NCBI RefSeq assembly: GCF_001679645.1
Contig: NZ_LRUN01000030.1
Span: forward strand, 1-64,000
Direction of reading: 5' to 3'
Origin: Pseudomonas bananamidigenes
GTDB lineage: Bacteria > Pseudomonadota > Gammaproteobacteria > Pseudomonadales > Pseudomonadaceae
Length of the DNA: 64,000 nt
Shown here: positions 7,063 through 15,259 of the stretch, one piece after another
Layout: each line of letters starts with the position of its first letter
How positions within the stretch are numbered: the first letter of the stretch is position 1
Position numbers and translations under genes: made by a program
Notes under the pieces: model-generated
Seen by the model: the letters and a program-made list of their open reading frames with translations, nothing else
The model's database searches: none
What the model was told of the DNA's origin: nothing

Positions 7063-8999
7063 AGCTGATACCGCACGGTCAGGCTGCTTTGCAGGCGTTG
7101 GGCCTGGCGCAGGGATTCGCGCAGGATGCGCCGGTCCAGATGATTGAGGCTGTCGGGATCGACCCGGTTGGAGTACGGCAGGTTTTCCCGCGTCTGTAAT
7201 TGATGCTGTTGCAGGCGGGTCTGCTGGATGAAGTGGTAGGCCTCTTCGTATGCCGCGCCATCCAGCCGGTCGATGACGTCTTTGTTCACCAGTTGGCGAA
7301 AGCGTTCGAGGGTATTGTTGGCGTCGATGCCGTTGGCCAGCGCCAGCAGGCGTGCGCCATCGACAAATGGCGTCAGCCCCTGGATCTTCAGGTCCAGCGT
7401 GGCTTTCTCGCCGTTCTTTTTCGTCAGCACAAACTCACGGAAACGCCCCACCGGAGGACGGTTGCGCAAGGCGTTCTCGGCCATCATCCGCTGGAACAGT
7501 CGATTGTCGCCGACCTGATCCAGGATGCCCCGGCGCAGTTGCGCGCAACCCTGCTCGTCGCCCCAGACCACCCGCAGATCGAAATAGATGCTGGAGCCCA
7601 GCAGGTTCTCCGGCGTCGCTTCGCGGATGAACGCGGCAAAGCGCCGGGCCCATTCGGCGCGGGACAGACACAATTGCGGATTGCCGGCCATGACGTTGCC
7701 CTTGCACAGGGTGAAGCCGCATTGCGCCAGGCTGTTATTGATCTGTTGCGCAATGGGCAGCAACTTGCCGCGAATCTCCGCCGCATGCGCGGCATCCCGC
7801 GCCTCGAACAGAATGCCGTTGTCCTGATCGGTGTGCAGGGTTTGCTCGCGCCGGCCTTCGCTGCCGAAGCACAGCCAACTGAACGGCACACCGGGGTCGC
7901 CTTTATCGGCGAGGGTCAGCTCGATCACCCGGCACACGGTGTGATCGTTGAGCAGGGTGATGATGTGAGTGATCTGGGTCGAGGACGCACCGTGAGCCAG
8001 CATGCGCTCCACCAGTTGGCCGATCTCGCCACGCAGATTCACCAGTTGTTCAACTCGCTGGGCGCTGCGGATGGTGCGCGCCAGGTGCACCAGATCGACC
8101 CGCTGCAGTGAAAACAGATCCCGTTCTGAAACCACGCCGCACAGGCGTTGCTCCTTGACCAGGCAAACGTGGGCGATGTGTCGCTCGGTCATCGCAATCG
8201 CCGCGTCGAAGGCGCTGTGATCCGGCGACAGATAAAACGGCGAGGGTGTCATGTGGCGTTCGATGGGATCGTTGAAGTCGCCAATACCTTCAGCTACCAC
8301 ATGACGCAGGTCGCGCAGGGTGAAAATCCCCAGCGGCGCCTTGTGCTCATCCACCGCGACGATGCTGCCGACCTGTTGCTCGTGCATCAGCTTCACCGCT
8401 TCGCGTAGCGCAGTGGTCGGGCTGCAGGTGACTGGATGACGCATGGCCAATTCGCCGAGACGGGTATTGAGTGAATACTGGGTGCCGAGGGTTTCCACGG
8501 CTTTTTGCTGGACCTGCTGGTTGACCTGGTCGAGCAGGCTGCTCACCCCGCGCAAGGCGAAATCGCGGAAAGTATTGGAGAGGGCGAACAGCTTGATGAA
8601 CGCCAGTTTGTTCAGTTGCAGGCAGAAGGTGTCTTCGCCGGCGAGGTGTTCGGTGCGGGTCGCCCGCTCGCCGAGCAGCGCGGCGAGGGGAAAACACTCG
8701 CCGGTGGTGATTTCAAACGTGGTTTCGGTGCCGCCCTTGGCCGTGTGCGGACGCTCGCCGACCACCCGGCCCTGCTTGACGATATAGAAGTGTTCGACCG
8801 GCCCGTCGGCGGGTTTGATGATGCTTTCGCCCTGACCGTAAAAGCGCAGTTGGCATTGTTCCACCAGATAAGCGAGGTGGGCGTGTTCCATCTGATTGAA
8901 AGGGGGGAAGCGCTGAAGGAATTGCAATGTGCCCTGAATGTTCTGCAACACCGCGGTTTTCCCTGCCTGGGTGAAGGCGTCCGCTTTACTCATAACCAT
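7059..8999 (-). CDS. cNMP-binding / CBS-pair / DUF294 nucleotidyltransferase-like protein
   Basis: A 646-residue soluble multidomain protein. It has, in order, a cyclic-nucleotide-binding-like domain (about 25-145, YGQGESIIKPADGPVEHFYIV), two CBS domains (about 165-290, beginning MRHPVTCSPTTALREAVKLM), a DUF294 nucleotidyltransferase-like domain (about 330-470, with GSEGRREQTLHTDQDNG, the GS...DxD active-site pattern) and a DUF294 C-terminal domain. The DUF294 part resembles the regulatory uridylyltransferase GlnD, so a nucleotidyl-transfer reaction sensed through adenine nucleotides is plausible. The substrate is unknown. Two in-frame ATGs lie at 8999 and 8993; neither has a clear ribosome site. 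Confidence 0.88.
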   Translation of the reverse strand: MVMSKADAFTQAGKTAVLQNIQGTLQFLQRFPPFNQMEHAHLAYLVEQCQLRFYGQGESIIKPADGPVEHFYIVKQGRVVGERPHTAKGGTETTFEITTGECFPLAALLGERATRTEHLAGEDTFCLQLNKLAFIKLFALSNTFRDFALRGVSSLLDQVNQQVQQKAVETLGTQYSLNTRLGELAMRHPVTCSPTTALREAVKLMHEQQVGSIVAVDEHKAPLGIFTLRDLRHVVAEGIGDFNDPIERHMTPSPFYLSPDHSAFDAAIAMTERHIAHVCLVKEQRLCGVVSERDLFSLQRVDLVHLARTIRSAQRVEQLVNLRGEIGQLVERMLAHGASSTQITHIITLLNDHTVCRVIELTLADKGDPGVPFSWLCFGSEGRREQTLHTDQDNGILFEARDAAHAAEIRGKLLPIAQQINNSLAQCGFTLCKGNVMAGNPQLCLSRAEWARRFAAFIREATPENLLGSSIYFDLRVVWGDEQGCAQLRRGILDQVGDNRLFQRMMAENALRNRPPVGRFREFVLTKKNGEKATLDLKIQGLTPFVDGARLLALANGIDANNTLERFRQLVNKDVIDRLDGAAYEEAYHFIQQTRLQQHQLQTRENLPYSNRVDPDSLNHLDRRILRESLRQAQRLQSSLTVRYQL

Positions 9000-9252
9000 T
9001 ACCGCAGTCTTTTTCGAATTGTTGTTATCGGATCGTTGCAGCCATGGTCGGCTCCCGGGCGCGGGGTGCCCATTGGACGTAAGTCTAGGTTTTCACGACC
9101 GTCGGGCGGTTTCGGACATACCCTACAGAAATACTCGGAATTTCCTCGGTTCGCCTATTGGAAAAGTTTCCGACGAAGTGCACATTGAAGCTCTGCCCTG
9201 CGATGTCTGACCACTGTGCCAGAGGATCGATTTCGAAAATGTAGAGAATGCC
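9000..9252. other. divergent promoter region, no gene seen
   Basis: The 253 bases between the DUF294 gene and the receiver gene hold AT-richer stretches and a small palindrome GGAATTTCC near 9138, but no recognisable operator and no supported gene. Confidence 0.5.
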
Positions 9253-9717
9253 ATGTCCGACCACGATATTTTGAGCGACGCCGAACAGGAGGCGCTGCGG
9301 GAACTGATGTTCGAGCCCGAATTGCCTCCTCAGCGGGTTTTGATCGTCGATGACGACAAGGACGCTCGAGAACTGCTGGCGGATATTCTCGGTCTGGACG
9401 GCATTGACTGCGTAACGGCCGCCAGCGGCGAAGAAGCGCTGAGGATGTTGATGCCCGATACGGATAACCGGCGACGGATCGGGCTGGTGATCACTGACCT
9501 GCGCATGGGAAATGTGGGAGGGCTGGAACTGATCCGGCGGGTGCGGGAATCTGAACGCGCCGCACTGCCGATCATCATTGTCTCCGGCGATGCATCGGTG
9601 AAGGATGCCATCGCGGCAATGCACCTCAGCGTGGTGGATTTTCTGCTCAAGCCGATTGATACGGCGAAGTTGCTGGGGCTGGTCAAACATGAACTGGGGA
9701 TCGAGCCCTGGGGATAG
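9253..9717 (+). CDS. stand-alone response-regulator receiver protein
   Basis: A 154-residue protein made of one CheY-like receiver domain after a 27-residue acidic leader. Acidic pocket residues D33 to D35 lie in LIVDDDKDA. The phospho-acceptor is D82 in VITDLRMG, the switch Ser is S111 in IIIVSGDAS, and the Lys is K133 in LLKPID. There is no DNA-binding or enzymatic output domain, so it must act by protein contact or as a phosphate sink. No histidine kinase is adjacent. The bidirectional terminator behind it suggests a single-gene unit. Confidence 0.88.
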   Translation: MSDHDILSDAEQEALRELMFEPELPPQRVLIVDDDKDARELLADILGLDGIDCVTAASGEEALRMLMPDTDNRRRIGLVITDLRMGNVGGLELIRRVRESERAALPIIIVSGDASVKDAIAAMHLSVVDFLLKPIDTAKLLGLVKHELGIEPWG

Positions 9718-9728
9718 CGACCCAAACG

Positions 9729-9760
9729 AAAAAGCCCTGATCGAAGGATCAGGGCTTTTT
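9729..9760. terminator. bidirectional intrinsic terminator
   Basis: AAAAAGCCCTGATC, a GAAG loop, then GATCAGGGCTTTTT form a long perfect stem with T runs in both directions. It serves the receiver gene on the plus strand and glcB on the minus strand, which converge here. Confidence 0.92.
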
Positions 9761-9781
9761 CATGTCCGGAGTCCGCGCAGG

Positions 9782-11959
9782 TTACAGGCCGTTGGCAGCC
9801 TTGAACTCGCGACGACGACGGTGCAGGACCGGCTCGGTGTAGCCGTTCGGCTGTTTGGTGCCTTCGATCACCAGTTCGACCGCTGCCTGGAAGGCGATGT
9901 TGCTGTCGAAGTCCGGTGCCAGCGGACGGTACAGCGGATCGTTGGCGTTCTGACGGTCGACCACCGGCGCCATGCGCTTGAGGCTTTCCATCACTTGCGC
10001 TTCGGTCACGATGCCGTGGCGCAGCCAGTTGGCGATGTGCTGGCTGGAAATGCGCAGCGTTGCACGGTCTTCCATCAGGCCGACGTCGTTGATGTCCGGC
10101 ACTTTCGAGCAACCCACGCCCTGATCGATCCAGCGCACCACGTAACCGAGAATGCCCTGGGCGTTGTTGTCCAGTTCATTCTTGATCTGCTCCGGCGTCC
10201 AGTCCGGCTTGACCGCCAGCGGGATGGTCAGAATGTCATCGACCGAAGCGCGGGCACGTTTGGCCAGCTCGGCCTGACGGGCGAACACGTCGACCTTGTG
10301 GTAGTGCAGCGCGTGCAGCGCGGCGGCGGTCGGCGACGGAACCCAGGCCGTGTTGGCGCCGGCCAGCGGGTGAGCGATTTTCTGTTCGAGCATCGCCGCC
10401 ATCAGGTCGGGCATCGCCCACATGCCTTTACCGATTTGCGCACGACCCTGCAGGCCGGTGCTCAGACCGATATCGACGTTCCAGTTTTCGTAGGCACCGA
10501 TCCATTTCTCGGCCTTCATGTCGGCCTTGCGCACCATCGGGCCGGCTTCCATGGAGGTGTGGATTTCGTCGCCGGTGCGGTCGAGGAAACCGGTGTTGAT
10601 GAACACCACGCGCTCGCTGGCCGCCTGGATGCAGGCCTTGAGGTTGACCGTGGTACGGCGTTCCTCGTCCATGATCCCGACCTTCAAGGTGTTGCGCTTG
10701 AGGCCCAGCACGTCTTCGATACGACCGAACAGCTCGTTGGTGAACGCCGCTTCTTCCGGGCCGTGCATTTTCGGTTTGACGATGTAGACCGAACCGGTGC
10801 GGGTGTTCTTGCGCGAGGTGTTGCCGCTCAGGTTGTGCATCGCCGCCAGGCAAGTCACCAGACCGTCGAGGATGCCTTCCGGTACTTCATTGCCGTGTTT
10901 GTCGAGGATCGCGTCGATGGTCATCAGGTGACCGACGTTGCGCACGAACAGCAGCGAGCGGCCGTGCAGCGTCAGTTCGCTGCCGTCGACTCTGGTGTAG
11001 GTGCGATCCGGGTTCATGGTGCGGGTGAAGGTCTGACCGCCCTTGGTGACGGATTCCGCCAGGTCGCCCTTCATCAGGCCCAGCCAGTTGCGGTAGATCA
11101 CCACCTTGTCGTCGGCATCGACGGCGGCGACGGAGTCTTCGCAGTCCATGATGGTGGTCAGTGCCGCTTCCATCAGGATGTCCTTGACGCCGGCGGCGTC
11201 GGTCTGGCCGACCGGGGTGCTGGCATCGATCTGGATTTCGAAATGCAGACCGTTGTTCTTCAGCAGGATCGCGATCGGTGCCGATGCATCGCCCTGGAAG
11301 CCGATCAGTTGTGCGTCGTTGCGCAGGCCGCTGTTGCTGCCTCCCTTGAGGGTAACGACCAGTTTGCCGTCAGCAATCTTGTAACCGGTGGAGTCGACGT
11401 GGGAGCCGGCCGCCAGAGGTGCCGCTTCGTCGAGGAAGGCGCGGGCGAAGGCGATGACCTTGTCGCCGCGCACCTTGTTGTAGCCTTTGCCTTTTTCCGC
11501 GCCGCCGGCTTCGCTGATGGCGTCGGTGCCGTACAGGGCGTCGTACAGCGAGCCCCAGCGGGCGTTCGAGGCGTTGAGGGCGAAGCGGGCGTTCATCACC
11601 GGAACCACGAGTTGCGGGCCGGCGGTACGGGCGATTTCGTCATCGACGTTTTGCGTCGTTGCCTGGAAATCAGCCGCTTCTGGCAGCAGATAACCGATCT
11701 CTTGCAGGAAGGCTTTGTAGGCCACGGCGTCGTGCGGCTGACCGGCACGGCTCTGGTGCCAGCCGTCAATACGGGCCTGGAAGTCGTCGCGTTTGGCGAG
11801 TAGGGCTTTGTTCTTGGGCGCCAGGTCGTGAATGACCTTGTCGGCACCTTCCCAGAATTTTTCGGCGGTGAGGCCGGTACCGGGAATGGCTTCGTTGTTC
11901 ACGAAGTCGAACAGGACTTTGGCGACCTGCAGGCCACCGACTTGAACGTGTTCAGTCAT
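9782..11959 (-). CDS. glcB: malate synthase G
   Basis: Condenses glyoxylate with acetyl-CoA to malate in the cytoplasm, the second step of the glyoxylate bypass and of glycolate use. The 725-residue length matches monomeric isoform G, not the shorter isoform A. Characteristic blocks include [24 protein letters not shown] (about 255-278), the GTN-type [12 protein letters not shown] region near 312-325, and [42 protein letters not shown] (about 510-550). I chose the ATG giving MTEHVQVGG, four codons inside the longest frame. It is transcribed alone, and an inverted repeat about 200 bases upstream could be an operator. Confidence 0.96.
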   Translation of the reverse strand: MTEHVQVGGLQVAKVLFDFVNNEAIPGTGLTAEKFWEGADKVIHDLAPKNKALLAKRDDFQARIDGWHQSRAGQPHDAVAYKAFLQEIGYLLPEAADFQATTQNVDDEIARTAGPQLVVPVMNARFALNASNARWGSLYDALYGTDAISEAGGAEKGKGYNKVRGDKVIAFARAFLDEAAPLAAGSHVDSTGYKIADGKLVVTLKGGSNSGLRNDAQLIGFQGDASAPIAILLKNNGLHFEIQIDASTPVGQTDAAGVKDILMEAALTTIMDCEDSVAAVDADDKVVIYRNWLGLMKGDLAESVTKGGQTFTRTMNPDRTYTRVDGSELTLHGRSLLFVRNVGHLMTIDAILDKHGNEVPEGILDGLVTCLAAMHNLSGNTSRKNTRTGSVYIVKPKMHGPEEAAFTNELFGRIEDVLGLKRNTLKVGIMDEERRTTVNLKACIQAASERVVFINTGFLDRTGDEIHTSMEAGPMVRKADMKAEKWIGAYENWNVDIGLSTGLQGRAQIGKGMWAMPDLMAAMLEQKIAHPLAGANTAWVPSPTAAALHALHYHKVDVFARQAELAKRARASVDDILTIPLAVKPDWTPEQIKNELDNNAQGILGYVVRWIDQGVGCSKVPDINDVGLMEDRATLRISSQHIANWLRHGIVTEAQVMESLKRMAPVVDRQNANDPLYRPLAPDFDSNIAFQAAVELVIEGTKQPNGYTEPVLHRRRREFKAANGL

Positions 11960-12413
11960 TGCTTGCCTCACTCTGCTCAGCTATTTCGCTTTTCAGCTCT
12001 TCAATTTAACAATGAAGCCTCTGGCCATTTAAACCACAAACCCCTCGACCAGTACATGCCATCGCTGGCGGCTGGGCTGGGACCAATCAACGGCTTGGGG
12101 GCCTTGCTGACGGGGCTTTCAGGGTTGCGAACGTGCCTTGGGCAGACATCGATCCAACGTTATGTAGTGCGCGCTGCGGCATACTACATGATGAGTTGCG
12201 GTTGTGAAAATCAGACTAATTACGTCGTTCTGCGACCCCATGACGCATTGCGGTCACGGCGCGGAACGGGATGTTCTCAAAAAACCAATGGATTGTTCCA
12301 GTTAAATATAAAAAGTTGTACACGATTTGTGATTTCGAGCGTCTGAGGCGCCGCTCGAACCCTTGCCTATACTTGGTTTTCCACTACAAGCGTCATGAGA
12401 AGAGGGCTGCGCC
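11960..12413. other. 454-base divergent intergenic region
   Basis: This separates glcB from the GcvR-like gene. It contains an inverted repeat, ATGTAGT-N14-ACTACAT (12162-12189), an AT-rich tract at 12290-12330, a perfect stem TTCGAGCG/CGCTCGAA (12334-12359) and a TATACT hexamer at 12368-12373 that could be the -10 of the GcvR-like gene. I see no coding sequence in it. Confidence 0.55.
12162..12189. promoter_or_regulatory. inverted repeat ATGTAGT-N14-ACTACAT
   Basis: Two perfect seven-base half-sites separated by 14 bases, a centre-to-centre distance of two DNA turns. It lies about 200 bases upstream of glcB and has the geometry of a dimeric regulator site. The regulator is unknown. Confidence 0.4.
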
Positions 12414-12932
12414 ATGGATCACCTCGTACTCACCGTCTTCGCGCCGGACAAGCCCGGACAGGTCGAGCGCATCGCCCAATGCATCGCCGAGCACGGCGGC
12501 AACTGGCTGGAAAGCCGCATGTCACGGATGGCCGGACAGTTCGCCGGGATTCTGCGAGTCGGGGTGCCGGCGGAGGCTTACGACGAATTAGTCGATGCCT
12601 TACAGGCGCTGTCGGCACAGGGCATTCGTGTGCTGGTGGCCGAAAGCGGAATCGAACAGGCGTGCACCTGGAAGCCGATCGCCATGGAACTGGTGGGGAA
12701 TGATCGTCCGGGCATCGTGCGTGACATCACCCGATTACTGAGCGAGCAGGGCGTGAACCTCGAGCGACTGGTGACCGAAGTACGTCCGGCGCCGATGAGC
12801 AGCGAGCCGTTGTTTCATGCCGAGGCGATTCTGGCCTTGCCGCTCACCTTGTCGCTGGACGTGTTGAAATCACGTCTGGAGACCCTGGCTGATGACTTGA
12901 TGGTGGAATTGAGTCTGCGTGCAGAAGAATGA
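12414..12932 (+). CDS. GcvR-like ACT-domain regulatory protein
   Basis: A 172-residue protein with two ACT domains (about 3-80, beginning LVLTVFAPDKPGQVERIAQCIAEHGGNW, and about 90-165, MELVGNDRPGIVRDITRLLSEQGVNLERL). ACT domains bind amino acids. The closest well-known relative is GcvR, which restrains the activator GcvA of the glycine cleavage system. No gcv genes are in the window, so the target is an inference. There is no DNA-binding domain, consistent with action through a partner protein. The gene stands alone, and the DnaA-box repeat region follows directly. Confidence 0.85.
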   Translation: MDHLVLTVFAPDKPGQVERIAQCIAEHGGNWLESRMSRMAGQFAGILRVGVPAEAYDELVDALQALSAQGIRVLVAESGIEQACTWKPIAMELVGNDRPGIVRDITRLLSEQGVNLERLVTEVRPAPMSSEPLFHAEAILALPLTLSLDVLKSRLETLADDLMVELSLRAEE

Positions 12933-12972
12933 AACGTCGTGGCAGGTTATCCAGTGATAACGTGCATCCGCT

Positions 12973-13036
12973 TGTGGATAACCTGTAGAGACTGACTTCC
13001 AGGCCACGCCCGCCGTGGCTTTGCCAAGATTGATCA
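12973..13036. repeat. repeat unit 1: DnaA box, hairpin, TTGATCA
   Basis: TGTGGATAACCT (a perfect DnaA box, TTATCCACA on the other strand), then a hairpin with arms GCCACG/CGTGGC, then TTGATCA. The same order of parts recurs at 13086-13160. A further near-match box, TTATCCAGT, lies at 12948-12956. Confidence 0.6.
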
Positions 13037-13085
13037 AAAAACCGCCAGCATTCAGTGACTTGCGCACAAACGGCGGGGATCACGC

Positions 13086-13160
13086 TGTGGATAACCTTGG
13101 GAAGGAACGGTGCAGGCCACGAGAACCGTGGCCTGTGGAGGGTTGTTTGTTTTTTGATCA
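13086..13160. repeat. repeat unit 2: DnaA box, hairpin, TTGATCA
   Basis: TGTGGATAACCT again, then the perfect nine-base hairpin CAGGCCACG-AGAAC-CGTGGCCTG (13113-13135), a T-rich tract, and TTGATCA, whose last three bases are the rarD stop codon. The hairpin may end rarD transcription on the minus strand. Confidence 0.6.
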
Positions 13161-14045
13161 GTTGCGCCGGCGCAGACTTATCCACGCATCGACGCTGTAC
13201 ACCGCCAGACCGGCCCAGATAAACATGAACGCAATCAGCGTGCTGGACGACAAGTGCTCGCCGAACAGCAGCACGGCTTGCAGCAGCACCAGGGTCGGCG
13301 CCAGATACTGGAGGAAACCGAGGGTGGTGTAAGGCAGGTGTCGTGCGGCCGCGTTGAAGCAGACCAGCGGAATGAGCGTCACCGGACCGGCCGCCACCAG
13401 CCACCAGGCCTCGGAGGTGGTCCAGAAGGTGGCCTGGGCGCTGGTAGCGGTCGGATTCAGCAGCAGCCACGCGAGGGCAATCGGCACCAGCATCCAGGTT
13501 TCCACCACCAGCCCCGGCAATGCCTTGACCGGCGCCTGTTTGCGGATCAACCCGTAGAAACCGAAAGTCAGCGCCAGCACCAGTGACACCCACGGCAGAC
13601 TGCCCACTTGCCACACCTGCTGCGCCACGCCCACGGCGGCCAGGCCGACGGCGATCCATTGCATCCGCCGCAGACGCTCGCCGAGGATCAGCATGCCCAG
13701 CAACACGTTCACCAACGGGTTGATGTAGTAACCCAGACTCGCTTCAAGCATCCGGCCATTGTTCACCGACCACACGTAAGTCAGCCAGTTGGCCGCGATC
13801 AACGTGCCGCTGAGCGCAAGAATCGCCAGGCGTTTCGGATTGTCGCGCAGTTCCTGCCACCAGCCCGGATGTTTCCAGACCAGCAGCAACAGCCCGCCGA
13901 ACAGCGCAGACCACAGCACGCGGTGAATGATGATCTCCACCGCCGGCACTTCGGCGATGGCTTTGAAGTAAAGCGGGAAAAGGCCCCAGATGATGTAGGC
14001 ACTCAGGCCCAGAATGTACCCGCGACGCGGGTTGGCGGCTTGCAT
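13158..14045 (-). CDS. rarD: RarD-type EamA family transporter
   Basis: A 295-residue inner-membrane protein of the drug/metabolite transporter superfamily, with about ten hydrophobic segments and the EamA internal duplication. The start RRGYILGLSAYIIWGLFPLYFKAI is the diagnostic RarD N-terminus, and NWLTYVWSVNNGRMLEASLGYYINPLVNVLLG (about 97-128) is strongly conserved in the family. E. coli RarD is linked to chloramphenicol sensitivity, but the substrate is not established. I start at the ATG giving MQAANPRRG, seven codons inside the longest frame. Confidence 0.92.
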   Translation of the reverse strand: MQAANPRRGYILGLSAYIIWGLFPLYFKAIAEVPAVEIIIHRVLWSALFGGLLLLVWKHPGWWQELRDNPKRLAILALSGTLIAANWLTYVWSVNNGRMLEASLGYYINPLVNVLLGMLILGERLRRMQWIAVGLAAVGVAQQVWQVGSLPWVSLVLALTFGFYGLIRKQAPVKALPGLVVETWMLVPIALAWLLLNPTATSAQATFWTTSEAWWLVAAGPVTLIPLVCFNAAARHLPYTTLGFLQYLAPTLVLLQAVLLFGEHLSSSTLIAFMFIWAGLAVYSVDAWISLRRRN

Positions 14046-14111
14046 GCAGAGTCCTTGCTCAGGCAACTGACAAAGCGGTGATTGTACGGGCAGTTGTATA
14101 GACGTGTCGTG

Positions 14112-15086
14112 TCAGAAAAGCTTCAGCGGCTCTTCATTCAACGCCGCCAGCTGTTCACGCAACGCCAGCACCTGATCGCCCCAATACCGCTCGCTGCCGA
14201 ACCACGGAAAACTGTGGGGGAACGCCGGATCATCCCAGCGTCGGGCCAGCCAGGCGCTGTAGTGCATCAGGCGCAGGGCGCGCAGCGGTTCGATCAGCGC
14301 CAGTTCGCGCGGATCGAAATCGTGGAATTCGTTGTAACCGTCCATCAATTCCGACAACTGTACGAGACATTCCTGACGGTCGCCGGCGAGCATCATCCAG
14401 ATGTCCTGCACCGCCGGGCCCATGCGGCAGTCGTCGAGGTCGACGATGTAGAACATCTCGTCGCGGCACATCATGTTGCCGGGGTGGCAGTCGCCGTGCA
14501 TGCGGATGTTCCGGTGCGGCGTGGCGGCGTAGATGTCTTCCACCCGCTTGAGCAAATCGCGGGCGACGGACTCATAGGCCGGCAACAGGCTTTTGGGGAT
14601 GAAGTCGCCTTCCAGCAAAGTGCGCAGCGAGTCATGGCCGAAGTTCTTCACGGTCAGCGCTTCGCGATGTTCGAAAGGCCTGGTTTCGCCGACCGCGTGC
14701 ATGCGCCCGAGCAACTGGCCGAGACGATACAACTGATCGAGATTGCCGGGCTCCGGCGCCCGGCCACCGCGTCGGGGAAACAGGGTGAAACGAAAACCGG
14801 CGTGTTCGTGCAGGGTCTGGCCGTTGTGGACAAGTGGCGCCACCACCGGGATCTCGACGTCTGCCAGTTCGAAGGTGAACCGGTGTTCTTCGAGAATGGC
14901 TTCGTTGCTCCAGCGCTGCGGGCGATAGAACTTGGCGATCAGCGGTTCGGCGTCTTCGATGCCGATCTGATAGACGCGGTTTTCGTAACTGTTGAGCGGC
15001 AGGATGCGCGCGTCGCTGAGAAAACCGATGCTTTCGACGGCATCGAGCACGAGGTCTGGGGTGAGGGTTTCAAACGGGTGGGCCAT
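14112..15086 (-). CDS. srkA: stress response kinase A (YihE/RdoA family)
   Basis: A 324-residue cytoplasmic Ser/Thr kinase with an aminoglycoside-phosphotransferase fold. It counters stress-induced death, and in E. coli it is under Cpx control. Visible motifs are the catalytic loop HGDCHPGNMMCRD (about 197-209), the metal-binding IVDLDDCRMGPAVQD (about 214-228), and the family N-terminus TPDLVLDAVESIGFLSDARILPLNSYENRVYQI. Length and motifs match SrkA throughout. The dsbA gene that often accompanies it in enterics is not here. It is a single-gene unit on the minus strand. Confidence 0.93.
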   Translation of the reverse strand: MAHPFETLTPDLVLDAVESIGFLSDARILPLNSYENRVYQIGIEDAEPLIAKFYRPQRWSNEAILEEHRFTFELADVEIPVVAPLVHNGQTLHEHAGFRFTLFPRRGGRAPEPGNLDQLYRLGQLLGRMHAVGETRPFEHREALTVKNFGHDSLRTLLEGDFIPKSLLPAYESVARDLLKRVEDIYAATPHRNIRMHGDCHPGNMMCRDEMFYIVDLDDCRMGPAVQDIWMMLAGDRQECLVQLSELMDGYNEFHDFDPRELALIEPLRALRLMHYSAWLARRWDDPAFPHSFPWFGSERYWGDQVLALREQLAALNEEPLKLF

Positions 15087-15194
15087 GCTGACTCCTGCGC
15101 GCGGCAGGCTGCCGCGTCCGGCCCAGCATGGTAGCGCAGATGGCAGCGGGTTAGTTGGTCGGTGTCTGATCGGGTCTTCGTCGGAACGCCGCCC

Positions 15195-15254
15195 GGAGCA
15201 GGCTCGCTCTCACATTTGGAATCCCCTGTGGGAGCGAGCTTGCTCGCGATGAGG
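15195..15254. repeat. REPIN-like inverted pair of REP elements
   Basis: GGAGCAGGCTCGCTCTCACA is followed 12 bases later by the oppositely oriented TGTGGGAGCGAGCTTGCTCGC. Two REP copies in inverted orientation at this spacing form the doublet known as a REPIN in P. fluorescens. It lies between srkA and phoX. Confidence 0.75.
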
Positions 15255-15259
15255 CCCAA

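Noticed and set aside
9605-11803. A 732-codon open frame on the plus strand
   Set aside because: Shadow of malate synthase G, which is the clear real gene.
12945-13186. A chromosomal origin
   Set aside because: Several DnaA boxes are present, but dnaA/dnaN/gyrB are absent and there is no AT-rich unwinding region.
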